DNA from: Nodularia sp. NIES-3585
GTDB taxonomy: Bacteria; Cyanobacteriota; Cyanobacteriia; Cyanobacteriales; Nostocaceae
Direction of reading: 5' to 3'
Assembly: GCF_002218065.1 (NCBI RefSeq)
Contig: NZ_BDUB01000001.1
Location: 3,443,270 to 3,507,269 of the forward strand
DNA length: 64,000 bases
In this document: one piece after another, positions 45,893-54,519 of the stretch
Layout of the letters: each line of letters starts with the position of its first letter
Position numbering within the stretch: the first letter of the stretch is position 1
The notes under the pieces: generated by a model
Database searches by the model: none
What the model saw: the letters and a program-made list of their open reading frames with translations, nothing else
What the model was told of the DNA's origin: nothing
Translations under genes and position numbers: made by a program

Positions 45893-47383
45893 ATGCAGTT
45901 TTTCGATGCAATCAACGTATATTTTCCCCTGCTGGCGAGTACAACAGAAACAGCAGACAGTTCAATGGTGATAGGCGCAGTATTACTGAGTTTAGTAGTA
46001 ATTTATCTGTCCAGTAAACTGGGTGGGGAGTTATCCAACCGAGTAGGTTTACCGCCTGTCTTAGGTGAACTCTTAGGAGGTGTGGTTGTGGGCATCTCTG
46101 TTTTGCATCTGTTAGTTTTTCCAGAAGGTGGCACAGATAGTTCTAATTCTTTAATCATGACCTTCCTGCAAATGACTGCGGGTTTAACTCCTGAAGCTAC
46201 CCCAGCAGTATTTGAGGCACAATCAGAGGTGATTTCCGTCTTAGCAGAACTGGGTGTAATCATTCTGCTATTTGAAATTGGTTTGGAGTCGAACTTAAAA
46301 GACCTGATATCAGTCGGGGCCCAAGCTGCCATAGTGGCAGTAGTAGGGGTAGTTGTACCTTTTACCGCTGGTACTGTGGGATTGATGCTTTTGTTTGGTG
46401 TTGCTGCTGTGCCAGCGATTTTTGCAGGGGCGGCTTTGACTGCTACTAGTATTGGCATTACTTCCAAAGTGCTTTCAGAATTAGGTAAACTCACTTCCAA
46501 AGAAGGGCAGATTATTCTGGGTGCGGCTGTCATGGACGATGTGTTGGGAATCATCGTTCTCGCAGTAGTTGCCAGCCTAGCTAAAGATGGCGCGGTAGAC
46601 GTGAACAACGTGATATATCTGATTATCAGCGCCAGTGGTTTTCTGATCGGTGCCGTCGTACTAGGTAATATTTTCAACAAGAGCTTTGTAGCGATCGCTG
46701 ACCAACTCAAAACACGTGGCGAACTGGTGATCCCAGCATTCATCTTCGCCTTTGCAATGGCATACTTGGCCTCCGTCATCCAATTAGAAGCAATTTTGGG
46801 AGCTTTTGCCGCGGGTTTAGTCTTAGAGGAAACTGATAAACGCAAAGAATTGCAAAAACAAGTTATACCTATTGCCGATATTCTAGTACCAATTTTCTTT
46901 GTGACTGTTGGGGCAAAAACTGACTTGGGAGTGTTGAACCCAGCCATCCCCAGCAATCGCGAAGGTTTAATTATGGCAATCTTCCTGATTGCAGTGGCTA
47001 TTATCGGTAAAGTAATTACAGGTTTCAGCGTGTTTGGTCAACCCCAAATCAACCGTTTAGCAATTGGTGTGGGGATGATTCCTCGCGGTGAAGTCGGTTT
47101 GGTCTTTGCTGGTGTCGGTGCTGCTAGCGGTGTTCTGTCTAAATCACTAGGGGCGGCAATTATCATGATGGTCATTACTACAACTTTTTTAGCTCCCCCA
47201 TTGTTACGCTTCGTATTTCCAGAATCAGACAACTTGGTAGCAGACCAAGACAAACTGATTTTAGACGGTGCAACTGGAACACCGTTGATAGTAGAAAAAC
47301 CTCCATCAATAGTGTCTACAGTAAATGATGCTAATAATCGGGAAGACAGCCCAGATTATGAGGACAAGTCATCAAAAACTTAA
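45893..47383 (+). CDS. Cation:proton antiporter (CPA2, KefB/NapA type)
   Basis: The 496-aa membrane protein has about twelve to thirteen hydrophobic segments. Family marks: LPPVLGELLGGVVVGISVL, LAELGVIILLFEIGLESNLK, ILGAAVMDDVLGIIVLAVVA (the paired Asp that binds Na+/H+), LGAFAAGLVLEET and MIPRGEVGLVFAGVGA. It exchanges Na+ or K+ for H+ across the membrane. There is no TrkA-N or other C-terminal regulatory domain, only a short charged tail. The ATG at 45893 is the first in frame. It follows the EVE relic by 95 bp. Confidence 0.9.
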   Translation: MQFFDAINVYFPLLASTTETADSSMVIGAVLLSLVVIYLSSKLGGELSNRVGLPPVLGELLGGVVVGISVLHLLVFPEGGTDSSNSLIMTFLQMTAGLTPEATPAVFEAQSEVISVLAELGVIILLFEIGLESNLKDLISVGAQAAIVAVVGVVVPFTAGTVGLMLLFGVAAVPAIFAGAALTATSIGITSKVLSELGKLTSKEGQIILGAAVMDDVLGIIVLAVVASLAKDGAVDVNNVIYLIISASGFLIGAVVLGNIFNKSFVAIADQLKTRGELVIPAFIFAFAMAYLASVIQLEAILGAFAAGLVLEETDKRKELQKQVIPIADILVPIFFVTVGAKTDLGVLNPAIPSNREGLIMAIFLIAVAIIGKVITGFSVFGQPQINRLAIGVGMIPRGEVGLVFAGVGAASGVLSKSLGAAIIMMVITTTFLAPPLLRFVFPESDNLVADQDKLILDGATGTPLIVEKPPSIVSTVNDANNREDSPDYEDKSSKT

Positions 47384-48131
47384 GTAAATTGCCGGGATAG
47401 TACCCCAAGGCGGAATTCAACACAGAGCCTCCGGCACACTACGCGGTAAGCGCAGCCATTCCCTCTAGGGCTTTACAAAAGCTGATTCTATGAGCTTTTC
47501 TATTGATTTTAAATGGTTGTGTGGTACTGGGGACTAGGGATTAGGGAGTAAAAAAGATTTTTTTTCATATTCAATCTCCAATCCCCTATCCTATATCCCT
47601 AGTTTCAGGAAACATAATCTATCAAGCACCGTCGTTGGAGACTGTCAATCTTACTTTTTGTCTCACTACTATTAGCATTAAAAATGTTATATTTTGCCAG
47701 TCAGACTCTGCTTTATAAAGTTAGTTTAGATACTTTAAACAAATTAGCGAGCAGTGACCGCAAGTTTGATCACATCAATTAAAAGTAGTTGAAAATTTTT
47801 ACTCAAAACATTGATTGCCAGCCAGCCATTACACAACTCAGCCGCTATAAAAAAGTTAAGTCAAGGTTCATTCACCAATATTGCCTGAGTCTGGTTAATT
47901 CTGGTGATAATTTTGTTGCATCTGAAATACTTTGCTCTTGTGAATATAATATCCTGATAGGATGGCAAAGTTAAAGGGCATACTAGCAATTTAAGCCATT
48001 AATTGTGTCTTTATACCAGCAAAAAGGTCACAGAAGTATCAAAGATCAATATTAGGTTGCAACAGTGTGACGATTAGCCAATATGTTGAGATATTGATGG
48101 CTCCCATGAACGCGAATCAGGAGAAAGGATT
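47384..48131. other. Intergenic region antiporter-amiC
   Basis: The 748 bp include a gcacactacgcggtaagcgcagcc repeat (about 47432-47456; related copies near 22945 and 25676) and a cctatcc-rich stretch. The frame at 47789-47974 has no recognisable content and no ATG-supported start. In PCC 7120, from memory, two tandem amidase genes lie here; only one is present in this window. Confidence 0.5.
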
Positions 48132-50024
48132 GTGAAATTACACTGGTTACTACCCAGTACTGTAGGAACTATAGTCTTACTATCGTCGCCGGCTGTAGCA
48201 GCAAAACTGGAATCTTGGCGTTTTGATGCCAATCAAAATCGTCTGGAAATTAACACAAACGGTGCTGTTCAACCCCAAGCACAACTGATATTCAACCCTA
48301 CACGTCTGGTTATTGATTTGCCCGGTACGACCTTTGGTCGGCCGCAGTCTACACAAGAGATAGGTGGTGCGATTCGTGCTGTGCGTGTGGGGCAGTTTGA
48401 TCCACAAACAACGCGTTTAGTTGTTGAACTCAGTCCCGGCTATACCCTAGACCCCCAGCAGGTGCAATTTGAAAACGTCAGTGCCAATCGCTGGAGGGTA
48501 CAATTACCAACGCCAAGAGCAGAGCAAGCAGAATCTTCTTCCAGAAATATCTATAATCTGGTAAACCTTGAGCCAGATCCTGACACCAAACCGGAGTTAT
48601 CTAATCGAGTTGCCAGCGCCACACCTGGAACAACTCAAATTCAGAACTTGCAGGTAACAGGGGATGGATTATTTCTTCGGACTAATGGCGGCAATCCCCA
48701 AGTTAAAATTAATCGGAGTAGCGATCGCAATACCATTTTTATGGATATCGCCGACGCGAGTTTATCATCCAGTCTGACGCAGCGAAATAGTGAAATTAAC
48801 AGACATGGTGTAAGTCGCGTCGAATTGACTCCTTTAAACAGCCAACCACCCGGTGTCCGCATGACCTTGCGGGTAAACAAAGATAGCCCAGATTGGCGCG
48901 CAACTAATAGTAGCGGTGGCGGTTTGGTGGTTTTACCCTCTCGTGTTGTCAGATTACCGGGAAATAGTAATTCCAACAACTCGCAAAACAATCGGCCCGC
49001 ACCCCCAGCGACCCCCAACATATCAATTGCCAATAATTCACCAGCTACAATTCAATCTGTGGAATTGGGTAATAATGATACGCAGTTACTGATTAGATCA
49101 GATCAAAAAGTAAATGCCACTAGTGGATGGGATAGATCCTCTGGTTTGTTCCGAATCACTATTCCCAATGCTAAGTTAGCAGCCAACGTCACCGGCCCAA
49201 ATTTTACTGCCAATAGTCCCATTCTCCGGGTACGCTTGCAACCTCAAAGCAATTCAGTCGTTGTCTTGGTACAACCAGCATCGGGAGTGCAAATTGGAGA
49301 ACTAAACCAAGTCAGCAACCAGATTTTGGCTTTACAATTACAAGGCTCTCGTCGGGGTACGGTTGCACTCCCAGCACCCCCAGTGGCGTTACCACCCCTA
49401 CCACCACCAACCCAAGGACAACTACCCAGTCCAAATGCTCCTCCCCCACCCAGAACCCAGCCAGCGCCACGTCCTGCACCCAAAACTAGAGCAGTAGTGA
49501 TGATTGACCCCGGACACGGTGGTAGAGACCCAGGCGCAATTGGGATTCGGGGACTCCGTGAGATAGATGTAGCTTTGCCGATTGGCAAAAGGATAGCAGC
49601 GATTTTAGAGCAAAATGGTGTACAAGCCGTATTAACGCGTGATTCAGATTATTTTGTCAGCCTGCAAGGACGAGTGAATTTAGCACAACGAGCTAAGGCT
49701 GATTTATTTGTCAGCATCCATGCTAACGCCATCAGCATGAGTCGTCCGGATGTGAATGGTTTGGAAACATATTATTACGGCAGTGGTCAGAGTCTAGCGC
49801 GCTCAATTCATAGCAGCGTTCTTCAAAATGTCACTATCCGAGATAGAAATGTGCGGCAAGCCAGATTTTTTGTCCTCAGAAAAACCTCGATGCCTTCGGT
49901 TTTGGTAGAAGTGGGTTTTGTCACAGGTGCGGAGGATGCTGCTAGGCTCAGAACGACAGCTTACCAAAATCAAATGGCGGATGCGATCGCTCGTGGTATC
50001 CTCCAGCATTTACAACGAAGATAA
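48132..50024 (+). CDS. amiC: N-acetylmuramoyl-L-alanine amidase with AMIN domains
   Basis: The 630-aa periplasmic amidase cuts the amide between MurNAc and the stem peptide. A signal peptide (MKLHWLLPSTVGTIVLLSSP) is followed by an AMIN domain (about 25-130), two further AMIN-like repeats, a Pro-rich linker (about 410-450) and the Amidase_3 domain with zinc ligands in MIDPGHGGRDPGA, GLREIDVAL and VSIHANA and catalytic Glu in VLVEVGFVTG. The start is GTG at 48132 after AGGAGaaagg. In PCC 7120 the orthologues drill septal nanopores for cell-cell communication and are needed for diazotrophic growth. Confidence 0.92.
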   Translation: MKLHWLLPSTVGTIVLLSSPAVAAKLESWRFDANQNRLEINTNGAVQPQAQLIFNPTRLVIDLPGTTFGRPQSTQEIGGAIRAVRVGQFDPQTTRLVVELSPGYTLDPQQVQFENVSANRWRVQLPTPRAEQAESSSRNIYNLVNLEPDPDTKPELSNRVASATPGTTQIQNLQVTGDGLFLRTNGGNPQVKINRSSDRNTIFMDIADASLSSSLTQRNSEINRHGVSRVELTPLNSQPPGVRMTLRVNKDSPDWRATNSSGGGLVVLPSRVVRLPGNSNSNNSQNNRPAPPATPNISIANNSPATIQSVELGNNDTQLLIRSDQKVNATSGWDRSSGLFRITIPNAKLAANVTGPNFTANSPILRVRLQPQSNSVVVLVQPASGVQIGELNQVSNQILALQLQGSRRGTVALPAPPVALPPLPPPTQGQLPSPNAPPPPRTQPAPRPAPKTRAVVMIDPGHGGRDPGAIGIRGLREIDVALPIGKRIAAILEQNGVQAVLTRDSDYFVSLQGRVNLAQRAKADLFVSIHANAISMSRPDVNGLETYYYGSGQSLARSIHSSVLQNVTIRDRNVRQARFFVLRKTSMPSVLVEVGFVTGAEDAARLRTTAYQNQMADAIARGILQHLQRR

Positions 50025-50062
50025 TTGACATACTCCCCCTTTTAGTCTCAAGGGGGATTTTA
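50025..50062. mobile_element. Solo IS200/IS605-type end directly after amiC
   Basis: TTGACATACTCCCC at 50025-50038 and the opposing AAGGGGGATTTTAG form a hairpin identical in layout to the right end at 45660-45700 read on the other strand (AATCCCC ... GGGGAGTATGTCAA). No transposase is attached. It abuts the amiC stop codon and may serve as its terminator. Confidence 0.6.
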
Positions 50063-50263
50063 GAAATAAACACTGCCTCAAGGCAGGGAGCAGGGGGCAG
50101 ATGAGAAGAACCAGTATATAAATGTAGGGGCTGGAAACAAGGACGGATTATTTTTTGTGCAAAACATTTCGTAGACGCGCTTCTCTACGAGTCATAAATA
50201 TTTTTACCAATTTTCTGCTACATTTTGTATTTTATATCTCAAAACCTCAATCAATATCTACCT

Positions 50264-51127
50264 GTGTATTCATCTTCCATCTTTGACGGCAATCTTGACG
50301 ATTTTTCTGATCAAGAGCCTCAACGCGCCCCAATCGGAGTTTTTGACAGTGGTGTGGGTGGGCTGACAGTCCTGCGACAACTTTATCGCCATCTACCCAA
50401 TGAATCTATTATTTACTTTGGAGATACAGCTCGCCTGCCTTATGGCATTCGTTCACAAGCCGAAATTTTACAGTATGTGCGCGAAATCCTCAACTGGATG
50501 CAACAGCAACGTGTAAAAATGGTGATTATGGCTTGTAATACTAGTTCTGCCCTCGCACTAGAAATAGTGCGTAGTGAGTATAGTATGCCTATTATTGGAG
50601 TCATCCTACCAGGAGCTAAAGCAGCGGTTGAGCAAGGCAAACGTATCGGTGTAATTGCTACTCCAGCCACAGCTAAAAGTAATGCCTATCGCCACGCTAT
50701 TCTCGAAATTGATCGCAGTCTCAAAGTCTGGCAAGTTAGTTGTCCGGAGTTCGTGCCACTCATTGAGCAAAATCGCATCCATGACCCTTACACTCATGAA
50801 GTAGCACGTTCATATTTAGAACCGTTAATACAGCAAGAAATTGACACCCTGGTTTACGGCTGTACTCATTATCCTCATCTTGCACCAGTACTGCGATCGC
50901 TTCTCCCCGCTCACGTCAAATTAGTTGACCCAGCAGTTCACGTTGTGGCAGCTTGTACTCAAGAGTTAGACCTACTCGGCTTAAGCAATACACACCCCCC
51001 AGTCCCAACTCGCTTCGCTGTCAGTGGTTGTCCACAAGAGTTTGCTCAATCAGGTGTGCAGTGGCTAGGCCATACTCTCACGGTTGAGCTTGTGGATTTC
51101 ACGGATACCGCAGTTTCTCAGTTTTAA
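50264..51127 (+). CDS. murI: Glutamate racemase
   Basis: MurI makes D-glutamate for peptidoglycan. Motifs: APIGVFDSGVGGLTVLRQL, YFGDTARLPYG, the first catalytic Cys in VIMACNTSSALA, and the second in TLVYGCTHYPHL. The frame opens with TTG at 50225; I prefer the GTG at 50264 (MYSSSIFDGNLDD), which fits homologues as I recall them, giving 287 aa. It lies 200 bp after amiC in the same direction, a cell-wall pair. Confidence 0.93.
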   Translation: MYSSSIFDGNLDDFSDQEPQRAPIGVFDSGVGGLTVLRQLYRHLPNESIIYFGDTARLPYGIRSQAEILQYVREILNWMQQQRVKMVIMACNTSSALALEIVRSEYSMPIIGVILPGAKAAVEQGKRIGVIATPATAKSNAYRHAILEIDRSLKVWQVSCPEFVPLIEQNRIHDPYTHEVARSYLEPLIQQEIDTLVYGCTHYPHLAPVLRSLLPAHVKLVDPAVHVVAACTQELDLLGLSNTHPPVPTRFAVSGCPQEFAQSGVQWLGHTLTVELVDFTDTAVSQF

Positions 51128-51155
51128 TAGTCATTATTCATCTCCGGTAAACAAC

Positions 51156-51183
51156 GTAGAGAGGTTCTATGGAACGTCTCTAC
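51156..51183 (+). terminator. Palindrome after murI
   Basis: GTAGAGAGGTTC and GAACGTCTCTAC flank tatg with one mismatch. The same palindrome occurs after the transglutaminase-like gene at 59439-59464, so it is a dispersed repeat that may act as a terminator. Confidence 0.55.
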
Positions 51184-51263
51184 ACTGTTGTGTGATCACG
51201 CATATTGTATTTTCACCAGCTGTCTATTAGCCATTATTTTGACTTTTGACTTGCGGTGCTAGC

Positions 51264-51461
51264 CTATTGACTATTGGCTACCTCACTCACCTGATGATTT
51301 ACTGATATATCCTGCTGGTGTTTTCCTGAATGAGTCGCAGGTAAATTTTTCGGAGCAGATTTGTTGCCGGTTCTCTTTGCCAGCGCTAATAATAAGTAGA
51401 CTGTAAACAAATATCCAGCAGCTAAAATAAAAGTCAACATAGGTATCTTCCCGTAAATCAT
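51264..51461 (-). CDS. Small hypothetical membrane protein, 65 aa
   Basis: From the ATG at 51459-51461 the product is MIYGKIPMLTFILAAGYLFT, one membrane helix, then a polar basic tail (RTGNKSAPKNLPATHSGKHQ). A GGTGGTagaacg stretch precedes the start; the longer frame to 51524 looks less natural. No family is recognised. It is convergent with murI. Confidence 0.55.
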   Translation of the reverse strand: MIYGKIPMLTFILAAGYLFTVYLLLALAKRTGNKSAPKNLPATHSGKHQQDISVNHQVSEVANSQ

Positions 51462-52781
51462 CGTTCTACCACCACCCTTCTTAATGGAATATGTAATTTT
51501 TTTAATTAGAAGAAATTCAACCAACCAAGTAATACTTGATGGCTGAGTTTGCTATACTAAATTTCCCCGTAAATTTAGAATTATCTACGGTTAACTAAAT
51601 AATTATTGAACTGAGTTTTTTGCAGACCACACACACCACAACAGTTCAATTACTAAACAGTAATTTAAACTGCACTCCTCAGCAGTCTACGTAGTCTGCA
51701 TTATTTGCTGGCATATTTATATGCCAAAGGCCGCCTTAACGTTCAACAGACGCTAAAAGCTTAATGCGAATAACCATAAGGATACCGCAAAGCTCCATAT
51801 CAGGAGGCTTAATTGCCTGACAAAGAACAAAGAAATAATTTTCTTAATTCCTAGTTTCCGGCTACGACTTAGACGACTTATTTTAGACCCTCAACACCAT
51901 AAAGGTAAAAATACCTAAAATCGGTCTACCTTTGGAAAAATGAGTTCTGAAAAATTTTAAATCCCTATATTTTAGCGTAACACAATGATCCTGAGTTTTC
52001 AGCTAAGTTTGGAGTTAAATTTGAAAATTTTTAGTTAGCTGGAAACAAGGCTGGGAGGACTTAGAGTTTTCTTACTCTTACCTAATAAAGCACGCACTAA
52101 TTAGTCATCCCATTTCAAAATCCCAAAGTAAAAGCTTTTTGATTTTTAACTTTTGACTTCCGTGCAGCGGTAACAGTGTATATTTCCTAACTTTTAGTTA
52201 AATATAATAATTGAAGTGATGTATTTTATGTAACTTATATAGGAATCCGATTTGATTATTGAAAAAATCTAAGTATATGTAGGGTGTGTTATGGCTTTAG
52301 CCTAACGCACCGTCTTTGTGGGTCTTGGTGCCGTACTCTCTTGGATCACACACCCTACGTGTGTTTCATAAATCAAATATCAGTCCTATAGTGCCTGCAA
52401 CTACAAATTAATTTCTGGAAAAAAACATCAATATACTTCAAGTAGAGTCTTTAAGCAAAATATAATACGTAATTATACGTAAATAGTCTACATAAATGAT
52501 TCACTAAGTTTTATTTCTTAACTTTGGAGGAGTAAGCAACAAATACAAAAAAAATATTTGCCTAATGTACAGAATATTTTTTGAGGAGTCAGAATAGCTG
52601 TAGCCCTTGGCAGTAAAGATTCTAGGCAACTTATAGTTCTCGCAAATCTCAACTATTTGTGCCGAACAGACAACAAATCAGCAGGTATTCTCTAATCAAA
52701 ACTTTGCGCTGGCACAGGGTTATCTTAAAATGAGTGTAGGATATGTAAACTTTCGTAACCTAAGCCAGAGTCCGCCCATCC
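51462..52781. other. Long non-coding stretch upstream of sds
   Basis: The 1320 bp contain no supported ORF. There is the 80-bp inverted-repeat element at 52279-52358, small hairpins such as AAGCTCCATATCAGGAGGCTT (51792-51812) and an AT-rich leader. The size suggests a long 5' leader, an unrecognised RNA gene or a decayed gene; I cannot decide. Confidence 0.45.
52279..52358. repeat. 80-bp element with inverted ends (MITE-like)
   Basis: gtagggtgtgt at 52279-52289 is repeated inverted as acacaccctac at 52348-52358. The inner part contains ggctttagcctaacgcacc, also present in the half-copy at about 39839-39870. Such units are dispersed in many cyanobacterial genomes. Confidence 0.6.
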
Positions 52782-53753
52782 ATGACCTCAGCCACCTCCC
52801 TGTTTACCCCTGTGGAAGCAGACCTGCGACTACTAGCAGAAAACCTCAAGCAGCTAGTTGGAAATCGCCACCCCATTCTATTTATGGCAGCCGAACATCT
52901 ATTCGGAGCTGGGGGGAAGCGTATTAGACCAGCAATTGTTTTGCTCATATCGCGGGCCACAATGTTAGAAAAAGACATAACACTGCGTCACCGCCGCCTA
53001 GCAGAAATCACGGAAATGATTCACACGGCAAGCTTAGTGCATGACGATGTGGTAGATGAATCACAAATGCGACGTGGTGTGGAAACTGTTCATAGTCTGT
53101 TCGGTAATCGCATTGCTGTCCTAGCAGGAGATTTTCTCTTCGCCCAATCGTCCTGGTATTTAGCCAACTTGGATAATTTGGAGGTGGTGAAACTACTCTC
53201 AGAAGTGATTATGGATTTGGCTACCGGAGAAATCCAGCAAGGAATAAATTGTTTTGATAATGGCATCTCTATAGAGACTTACCTTAAAAAGAGCTATTAC
53301 AAAACAGCCTCGTTAATTGCCAACAGTTCCAAAGCCGCTGGGTTACTTAGTGACGTTTCCGTTGAAATTGCCGAACATCTATACGACTATGGTCGTCATC
53401 TCGGTCTGGCATTTCAGATTGTAGATGATATTTTAGATTTCACTAGCACAAGTGATACTTTGGGTAAACCAGCCGGATCTGATCTCAAAAGTGGTAATCT
53501 CACTGCACCCGTTTTGTTTGCTTTAGGGGAAAAACCAGACCTAGAAGCGCTCATTGAACGAAAATTTGAGCAAGAAGGAGATTTAGAGCAAGCTCTAGAG
53601 CTGATACAAGACAGTGAAGGTATCCAGCAAGCGCGGGAATTAGCCGCTTACCATGCCAAGTTAGCAGTTGACCATCTCGATATTCTCGCCCCCTCTGAGT
53701 CACGCGAGGCACTCATTAATATAGCTGACTACGTACTTAGTCGGCTATATTAA
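52782..53753 (+). CDS. sds: Solanesyl diphosphate synthase (all-trans polyprenyl synthase)
   Basis: The enzyme builds the C45 side chain of plastoquinone from isopentenyl diphosphate. The 323-aa protein has FAAGGKRIRP-like FGAGGKRIRPAIVLLISRAT, the first Asp-rich motif LVHDDVVDESQMRRG and the second FQIVDDILDFTS, plus GKPAGSDLKSGNLTAPVLFA. Family length is normal. The upstream 1.3 kb is non-coding. A strong terminator follows. Confidence 0.93.
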   Translation: MTSATSLFTPVEADLRLLAENLKQLVGNRHPILFMAAEHLFGAGGKRIRPAIVLLISRATMLEKDITLRHRRLAEITEMIHTASLVHDDVVDESQMRRGVETVHSLFGNRIAVLAGDFLFAQSSWYLANLDNLEVVKLLSEVIMDLATGEIQQGINCFDNGISIETYLKKSYYKTASLIANSSKAAGLLSDVSVEIAEHLYDYGRHLGLAFQIVDDILDFTSTSDTLGKPAGSDLKSGNLTAPVLFALGEKPDLEALIERKFEQEGDLEQALELIQDSEGIQQARELAAYHAKLAVDHLDILAPSESREALINIADYVLSRLY

Positions 53754-53788
53754 AAAATTTCAGAGTTTTAAATTAATTTTTTCAGCTA

Positions 53789-53832
53789 TTGCAGTTGGGA
53801 TTTTAGATGTATCTAATGAATCCCAACTGCAA
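53789..53832. terminator. Bidirectional terminator after sds
   Basis: The 14-base arms TTGCAGTTGGGATT and AATCCCAACTGCAA are perfectly complementary around a 16-base loop. It lies between the convergent sds gene and the 157-aa gene. Confidence 0.85.
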
Positions 53833-53839
53833 AATTTAT

Positions 53840-54313
53840 TTATGCAATATTTGGAGGGATTTGTTTACCCTTTTGTTGTTGTTTCATCTGCTGCTGCAAC
53901 AGATTAAGCAATTCTGAGCGTTGGATTTCACAGGTATGAGTGGTCTGACCCGGCGTTTCTAAAAAAACGATACTATCTACGGGTTCTAATGCCACCAATT
54001 GGAACAAAATATGGGTAACAGGAACAATTTTAGCTAGCATTTGAGGGTCAAGCCCAGCAGGTGAAGTTAGGGAAACATCCTGTATGGTAGGAAAAGCGTA
54101 GACAACACGCCTTTCCAATCCTGGATTTGCCCGATTGCTTAATGTAGTTAAAACCCAGTTCTCTTCTGAATTCTGAAGAATATAGTACTGGGAATGGCGT
54201 AATCTTTTAGTGATCGAGATCAATACAGGAGAAATTGCTGAAACAAGATGTGGTGTTAAGCCATCGCGGGGTGCATTATTAATCAGCAATTGAATTTGTG
54301 TTTGTAAATCCAT
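53840..54313 (-). CDS. Conserved hypothetical protein beside hetZ
   Basis: The 157-aa protein from MDLQTQIQLLINNAPRDGLT has no signal or membrane segment. It has a compact alpha/beta look (VSAISPVLISITKRLRHSQY, ILFQLVALEPVDSIVFLETP) and a Gln/Lys-rich C-terminus. The first frame start at 54352 is less likely. It is divergent from hetZ with a roughly 200-bp gap, in the place where PCC 7120 has a gene of unknown function (from memory). The role is unknown. Confidence 0.7.
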   Translation of the reverse strand: MDLQTQIQLLINNAPRDGLTPHLVSAISPVLISITKRLRHSQYYILQNSEENWVLTTLSNRANPGLERRVVYAFPTIQDVSLTSPAGLDPQMLAKIVPVTHILFQLVALEPVDSIVFLETPGQTTHTCEIQRSELLNLLQQQMKQQQKGKQIPPNIA

Positions 54314-54519
54314 AATGACTTGTAAACGACTCTTGGGTAATGGCCAAAGCATCTATCAAATTGTGAACTATCCCATCAATGGGAACAATAAGAATAGGCA
54401 CATCCTCATGACTGGACTAGCCTGCATTTAGCTTATAAGCAAATCTAAATAGCCAGCCAACACCCACGGTCGTCACAGGTTTTACTTAAGTATTTTAGGG
54501 TCTTTTGAAAACCGAGACT

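Noticed and set aside
46003-46956. 317-codon minus-strand frame
   Set aside because: It is a long antisense shadow of the antiporter gene; Thr/Ser/Pro-rich nonsense composition.
47789-47974. 61-codon plus-strand frame before amiC
   Set aside because: The start is not ATG, there is no ribosome site, and the composition looks non-coding.
51670-51720. actcctca motif resembling the Yfr1 small RNA core
   Set aside because: The Yfr1 core is ACTCCTCAC; here the last base differs and the flanking hairpins and usual genomic place are not seen.
54360-54519. HetR-type or NtcA-type site upstream of hetZ
   Set aside because: No clear GTGAGGGGTCTAACCCCTCAT-like or GTA-N8-TAC site at the right distance could be identified by eye.
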